Part shown: positions 58,898 through 64,000 of the stretch, one piece after another | Numbering within the stretch: the stretch's first letter is position 1 | Layout of the letters: every line of letters starts with the position of its first letter | Assembly (NCBI GenBank): GCA_027257055.1 | Contig: JAPVLO010000074.1 | Coordinates: 2,418,001 to 2,482,000 of the forward strand | Reading direction: 5' to 3' | Source: Cephalopachus bancanus | Taxonomy: Eukaryota; Chordata; Mammalia; Primates; Tarsiidae | DNA: 64,000 bases | Notes under the pieces: generated by a model | Database searches by the model: none | What the model was told of the DNA's origin: nothing | Seen by the model: only the letters and a program-made list of their open reading frames with translations | Position numbers and translations under genes: made by a program

Positions 58898-59969
58898 AAA
58901 TCAGTTTAGAAGAAGTTGGTTACAACTTTCGTGAATGATTTCAGGGATTCAAGACTTCAGTGGAGGAAGTAACTTCAGTTGTGGTGAAAATTGCAACTGA
59001 ACTATAATAAAATGTGAAGCGGCAGATGTGACTAAACTGACTCAATCTCGTTATAAAACTGTAATGAATAAAGAGTTCCTTTTATGGATGAGCAAAGAAA
59101 GTGGTTTCTTGAGATGGGATCTACTGGTGAAGATGCTATGAACATTGTTGAAATGACAACAAAAAGTTTAGAATACTACCCAAAGTTAGTTGATAAAACA
59201 GGGTTTGAGAGTATTGACCAAAATTTTCAAAGAAGTTCTATAGTGGGTAAAATGCTATCAAACAACATCATATACTACTGAGAAAATTTTGTGAAAGTAA
59301 AAAAGAGTAAATTGATATGACAAATTTTATTATTGTCTTATTTGAAGAAATTTCCACAGCCACTCCAACTTTCAGCAACCACCATTAACTCAGTCAGCAG
59401 CCATCAGCCTTGAGGCAAGATGCTCTAACCAGCAAAAAGATTATGATTCATTGAAGGCTCAGATAATTTTTATCATATTTTTAGTAATAAAGTATTTTAT
59501 TTAAGGTATGCAGATAATGCTGTTGCACTCTTAATAGACTACAATATAGTGTAAACCTAATTTTATGCTTATTAGGAAACCAAAACAATTGTGTAACTCA
59601 CCTTTTACTTGTATAAATGGCATAACTGTTTTTGTTTTTGTTTTTGTTTTTTTACTATTTTAAAGATGTAGGGTACGATATATGGTTAAGTATACAGATC
59701 TTCATTATGCAGGTACCCTTGTTGATGAGGTGTGGCCCTCCCTCCCCTGGCAGTTTTCCTCAATTGCCAATCCCATTCTCCCTCCCCTGCAATTTCCCAC
59801 TACTGCCAATCCCTTTCTTGTAGTATTATGATAATTGTTCAAGGTCTGCTTATGAGTAAGAACATATGGAACTCTGTTCTTTGTTTCTGTGTTAGATCAC
59901 TGAGTATGAAAGACTCTAAATACATCCAGTTGCTGCAAAGTCCATATTTTTGCCCTTCTTTATGGCTGC

Positions 59970-62900
59970 AAATATTCCATTGTGTATATGTACCACATTT
60001 TTTTATTCAGTCCCATTTCGATGGGCAACATGGTTGGTTCCGTGTTTTTGCTATTGTGAACAGAGCTGCAACAAACATACATGTGCAGATATCTTTTGTG
60101 TAAAATGATTTGAGTTCTTCTGGTATATTCCCAATAGGGGAATGTCTGGGTCATATGGAAGGTCAGTTTCTAGTTCTTTCAGAAATCGCCACACTGTCTT
60201 CCAAAGAGGTTGTTTTGATTACTGTAGCCTTATAGTAAAGTTTGAAGTGTGAAAGTGTGATACCCCCAGCTTTGTTTTTTTGCTAAAGATTGTTTTGGCT
60301 ATTCATGGTCATTTATGCTTCCATATGAATTTCTGTATTGTCATTTCCAGGTTGGAGAAGAATGATGTTGGTAATTTAATGGGTATTGCATTTAATCTGT
60401 AGATTGCCTTTGTAGGATGGACATCTTAACAACGTGGATTCTTCCTATCCATGAGCATAGAATATTTTTCCATTTGCTTGTGTCTTCTTGGATTTCTTTG
60501 ATCAGTGTTTTGTAGTTCTTATTGTAAAGATCTTTCATTTCTCTGTTTAGGAAGACGCCAAGGTATTTTATTTTTTGTGTGGTTATTGTGAATGGGATTG
60601 TGCTTTTTATTTGGTTCTCCACCTACTTGTTGTTGGTGTATAAGAATGCAACTGTCTTTTGCACATTTATTTTGTACCTTGAGACTTTGCCAAAGTCCTT
60701 TATCAGTGCAAGCAGGTGTTTGACAGATTCTCTTGGATTTTCAAGGTATAGGATCATATCATCAGCAAAGAGGGATAACTTGACTTCCTCTTTTCCTATT
60801 TGAATACCCCTGATTTCCTTCATTGTCTGATTGCCCGAGCTAGGACTTCCAACACAATATTGAACAAGATGGGTGAGAGTGGGCAGCCTTGTCTTGCTCC
60901 AGTTTTCAGGGGAAATGTTTCCAGTTTCTGTCCATTTAGCAATATGTTAGCTGTGGGTTTATCGTAGATGGCACTTACTATTTTGAGGTATGTTCCTTCT
61001 ATACCTAGGTATTTCAAGGTTTTTATCAGGAAAGATACTGGATTTTATCAAAAGCTATTTCTGAATTTAAAGATAAAATCATGTGTTCTTTTTTTTTTTT
61101 TAATCTGTTGATGTATTTAATTACATTTATGGTCTTGCAAATGTTAAACCCGCCCTGCATCCTGGGCATGAAGCCAACTTGGCCATGGTGAATGATTTTT
61201 GAGATGTGTTTTTGGATCTGATTTGCTAGAATCTTGTTGAGGACTTTTGCATAAGTTCATAAGGGATATTTGCCATTAGTACTTTTTTTTTTTTTTTTTG
61301 GTTGGATCTTTACCTGTGTGATGTTAGCTTCATAAAATGATTTGGGAAGAATTCCATCTTTCTCAATTGCCTAGATTACTTTCAGTAGGATTGGTATCAG
61401 CTCCTCCTTGTACCTTTTGTAGTGTGATACCTCTACAAAGTTTTGTAGAATTCTGCTGGAATGTCATCCGGTCCAAGGATTTTTTTTTTTTTTTTGGTAG
61501 GTTGTTTTCTTATGACAGAGTCAAGTATTTGTGTTACTTTTGGTCTATTTAGTGTCTCAATGTCTACTTGTTTCAATCTGTGAAAGTTGTGAGATTCAGA
61601 AAGTCCTTCATTTCATTTAGGTTATCAAGCCTGTTTCCATATATATGTACATAGTAATCTCTTATAATCTTTTGTATTTCTTCAGTGTCAGTTGTTATTT
61701 GAACTTTTGCATTTCTGATTGTGTTTATTTGGGCTTTTTCTTTCTTTTTCTTGATCTTTCTGGCTAAGAGTCTATCAGTCTTGTTAATTCTTTTAAAGAA
61801 CCAGCTTTTTGTTTTGTTGATGTTGTCTAAGACATTTGTGTCTTCTATGTCTGGTATTTGGGCTCTTATTTTGGTGATTTGGATTCTTCTGCTAAAGTTA
61901 GGGTTTTGGTGGTCTTCTCATTCTAGCTCCCCTAAGTGATTTGTTCGGCTCTCAGTTTGTGATCTTTATATTTTCTTGATATGTGCTCATAGAGATATTA
62001 TTTCCCCTTTTAGAACTGTTTTCATGGCAATCCAGAGGTTTTGGTAAGATGTTTCTTCTTTTTCATTTGTTTCCAGAAATCTTTTAATTTCTGCTTTGAT
62101 TTCAGTGTCGCTCCAGTAGTTGTTCACCATCATGCTATTTAGTGTCCCTGTCCTATTGGGCTTTGGGGAAATTTTGTTGATGTTGATATTTATTTTTATT
62201 CCACAATTGTCTGAGAAGGTGCATGGCAATATTTCAACCTTATGGAATTTGTTTATGCTTGATTCATTGCCAAGAATGTGATCGATCTTCGAGTACATTC
62301 CATGTGGTAATAAGTAGAATGTTTATTCTTTAGTTGTTAGGTGGAATAATCTGTAGTATCTATTAACTCCATTTAGTCAAGTGTCAATTTTAGGTTCTGG
62401 ATCCCCTTGTTGATTTTTTGCCTCATGATCTATCTAGGGCTATTAGTGTGGTACTCAAGTTCCTTGTTATAATAGTGTTAGATTCAATATCTTTTTAAAA
62501 GTTTACTTAGTAGTTGTTTTATAAATGCTGGAGCTTCTGTGTTTTGTGCATATATGTTTGTAATGGATATATCTTGTTGATTGATTGAAACTTTTATCAT
62601 TATGCAGTCTCCTTTTGTAACTTTTTAAATTTTTGATGGCTTGAAAGTTGTTTTCTGATAGCTTGAAAGTTGATTGTTTGAAAGATCGTGATTCTTGCCT
62701 TTTTTTGTGATCTATTTGCCTGGAAACTCACTTTCCATCCTTTAACTTTGAGTATGTGTGCATCCTTTATGGTGAGATGAGTTTCATAAATGCACCAAAT
62801 AATTTGGTCATGGTTTCTTGTCTATTTGCCATTCTGTGTTTTTTTTTCAGTGGTGCATTTAATCCATTCACGTTTAGGCTGATTATTGAAATGTGATTTT

Positions 62901-63010
62901 CTTATCTTTATCATGAGGTTTTTATACAGTTTTTTCTTTGTTTGATCACTTTATTTTGGCTTTGGGGTTGATGTATGTGTGTGTTGTCAAGTTTTTTGTG
63001 CTGTATTCTC
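59970..63010 (-). pseudogene. L1 ORF2 pseudogene (endonuclease and reverse transcriptase)
   Basis: ORF2p nicks target DNA and reverse-transcribes L1 (and Alu) RNA. Minus-strand pieces are recognisable: endonuclease end with YSKIDHILG (about 62298-62260) and SDN where the family has catalytic SDH (Asn codon 62206-62208); RT block [17 protein letters not shown] and [11 protein letters not shown] (61017-60820); active site FADD at 60758-60769; then GYKIN-like RYKINVQK and IKYLGVFLNR. Near 60208 the sequence jumps from the segment around YYKAT to the C-terminal region ending WYIYTMEYLQP, a deletion I estimate at about 1 kb from the family order. Stops and frameshifts are frequent. The first about 230 residues of the endonuclease (62300-63010) are badly decayed. 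Confidence 0.9.
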
Positions 63011-63078
63011 TGTTTATTCTGTGCTCTGTTGTTCTCTTGGAAAGTGTGTGGTCATTCTTTATTTTCATTCTTCGGTGC

Positions 63079-64000
63079 TTAGTATCTTTTTAAGTGTCTC
63101 CTGTAGAACTGGTCTGGAAGCTGCATATCTCTTAGGGATTGCATGTCTGGGAAGGATTTTAATTCCCTATATCTGATTAAACTGAACTTGGCTGAGTAGA
63201 AAATTCTTGATTGAACTTGTTTATCTTTGAAGACCCTGAATAATGAACACCAGTGCCTTCTTTCTTGCAGTGTTACTTCTGATAGGTCTGCTGCTATTCT
63301 GATTGGTTTTCCCTGGTACATAGTCTGACCCTTCTCTCTTGCTGACTTTAGGAATTTTTATTTGTGCCAACTTTGTGTAGGTGAATTACTATGTGTTTAG
63401 GGGTTAGGTCTTCTCATTTGATGTCTTGTGGGAATTCTCTGTATCTCTTGTGTTTAGCTGGTCATATCTCTGGTGAGATGTGGAAGGATTTCTTGAATTA
63501 CTTCCTGGAATACTTACTCCAGGTATTCTCCATTTCCCTTTCTTCTTCTAGGATACCAATCAGGCATAGGTTTGGTCTCTTGATATAATCATTAATCACT
63601 TTTAGGCTTTGTTCTTTTTTTCTGAGTTTTCTTTCTATGTCTTTTACAGATAAGGTTAATTCCATGATCTCGTCTTCAATTTGTGAGATTCCTTCTTTGG
63701 CTAGACTAATTATGCTTTCATGCTTGTCATCTTGTTATCTATTTCCTGGATGAAGCTTTTATTGTTGAAATCTCTGTCACTAGTTCTTTCAGTGTTCCAT
63801 CTTATCTTTCTTGAGTCTTGTTCACTCTTTCCATTCATTGTTTAATCCCTGTCAGATTTTGGGACCAGTCATTGTTGACTCCCAGTGTTTGGACTCAGAT
63901 ATCTGATTTTTCAGGAGTTTTCTCTTTGTTATACTTGAAATTTCCTGTGGTCTTCCTTTAGTTTTTCTCATTTGTGACAGATCGCTTGCTTTTCTCTTTA
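63079..64000 (-). pseudogene. L1 ORF1 pseudogene, C-terminal two thirds or more
   Basis: ORF1p is the RNA-binding trimeric chaperone of L1. The minus-strand frame 63321-63079 reads QGKPIRIAADLSEVTLQERR then FYSAKFSLI, the conserved C-terminal domain ('GKPIRLTADLS..TLQARREW... YPAKLSF' in the family), ending at a stop at 63079. Upstream (63330-64000) antisense words such as 'aggtttggtctcttgatata' (RPNLRLIG region) and coiled-coil sequence continue in other frames. It is frameshifted and has stops; the start lies beyond the window. Confidence 0.88.

Larger units (their letters stand above)
57208..59281 (+). pseudogene. Tigger1 transposase pseudogene (pogo-type, DDE)
   Basis: The ATG at 57208 opens MSCKCSSGRNGNISLTLNQK then LKIIKLSEAC and a stop: the N-terminal psq/CENPB-type helix-turn-helix of Tigger transposases. 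Later frames give [15 protein letters not shown] and, near 57613-57810, the segment leading toward the DDE catalytic domain. 59084-59281 gives [20 protein letters not shown] near the C-terminus. The intact protein would bind the terminal repeats and cut and paste the element. Here it carries many stops and frameshifts, an L1 fragment (57930-58132) and an Alu (58596-58897). Reading direction and order are those of the family; no domain is intact. Confidence 0.88.
56623..59620 (+). mobile_element. Tigger1-type DNA transposon, nearly full length
   Basis: Starts CAGGCATATCTCATTTTAAT (left terminal repeat), then 'ctacaaattgaaggtttgtg', GCATGTGTTCACTTTGTGCC, 'tatggtgatctgtgatcagt' and 'cctgagacacaacaattctg' of Tigger1. 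The transposase remnant follows (57208 on), then 'aaaagattatgattcattga' and 'atagactacaatatagtgta' of the 3' part. The right terminal repeat is missing, at the edge of the L1 beginning 59633. Without its three inserts it is about 2.3 kb, close to the family's length of about 2.4 kb. Confidence 0.93.
59633..64000 (-). mobile_element. L1 retrotransposon, antisense, runs off the right edge
   Basis: Plus-strand order is tail and 3' UTR (59633-59960), ORF2 (about 59970-63010) and ORF1 (about 63079 to the end), so the element is on the minus strand. The 3' end abuts Tigger1. The 5' UTR and 5' target duplication are outside the window. There is an internal deletion near 60208 and many stops, so it cannot mobilise itself. 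T runs at 61088, 61284 and 61481 are secondary expansions. Confidence 0.95.

Noticed and set aside
59632..64000. Possibility that the window end holds a functional reverse transcriptase gene
   Set aside because: The FADD motif and RT blocks are recognisable, but frames are broken by stops, an internal deletion is present and the catalytic endonuclease His is replaced.

Overview
The window is nuclear DNA from a primate. It is AT-rich, has no recognisable host protein-coding exon, rRNA or tRNA, and is built largely from interspersed repeats of several ages. Dimeric Alu elements (7SL-derived left and right monomers, A-rich middle, oligo-A tail, target-site duplications) occur only in primates. 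Almost all copies here belong to one family that reads differently from the anthropoid AluJ/S/Y and the strepsirrhine Alus I know: starts GCCGGGCTCGGTGGCTCAGCC, has GAGCCCGCGGGTTCGAGACC around the B box and ends GAGACTCCAACTC. By elimination I infer a tarsier, or another lineage branching outside anthropoids and strepsirrhines. That is inference, not a database result.

Layout. 1-9 kb: mostly unassigned AT-rich sequence, a MIR, and an ancient antisense L1 interrupted by a solo LTR of class II (betaretrovirus-like) type. 9-18.8 kb: Alus and old L1M-type fragments in both orientations, including two same-direction Alus 50 bp apart inside one antisense L1. 21-29.3 kb: more Alus, a MaLR-type LTR, L2, a fossil mariner transposase on the minus strand, and L1 fragments inserted in each other. 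30-39.3 kb: MaLR-like LTR pieces and sense L1 fragments; one L1 near 36-38 kb carries both an Alu and a second, truncated L1. 39.5-48 kb: MER2-like DNA transposon, microsatellites, Alus, a Tc1/mariner element inserted in a MIR, and a well-preserved L2 3' end. 48-56.6 kb: the most repeat-poor stretch, with two clean Alus and an L1 with a 5' inversion. 56.6-59.6 kb: a nearly full-length Tigger1-type transposon with three later insertions. 59.6-64 kb: a minus-strand L1 with decayed ORF2 and ORF1 that runs off the right edge.

No genes work together here. The content is a stratified record of retrotransposition and DNA transposition. All long open frames I examined are explained by Alu, L1, transposon or simple-repeat sequence, or have no supporting features. 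I saw no unknown biological system. The observations most worth checking are the structural features of the lineage-specific Alu, the LTR promoter/polyadenylation layout, the two mariner-type fossils and the nested insertions. Boundaries of old elements are by eye and approximate; family names rest on remembered consensus similarity and need RepeatMasker/Dfam confirmation.
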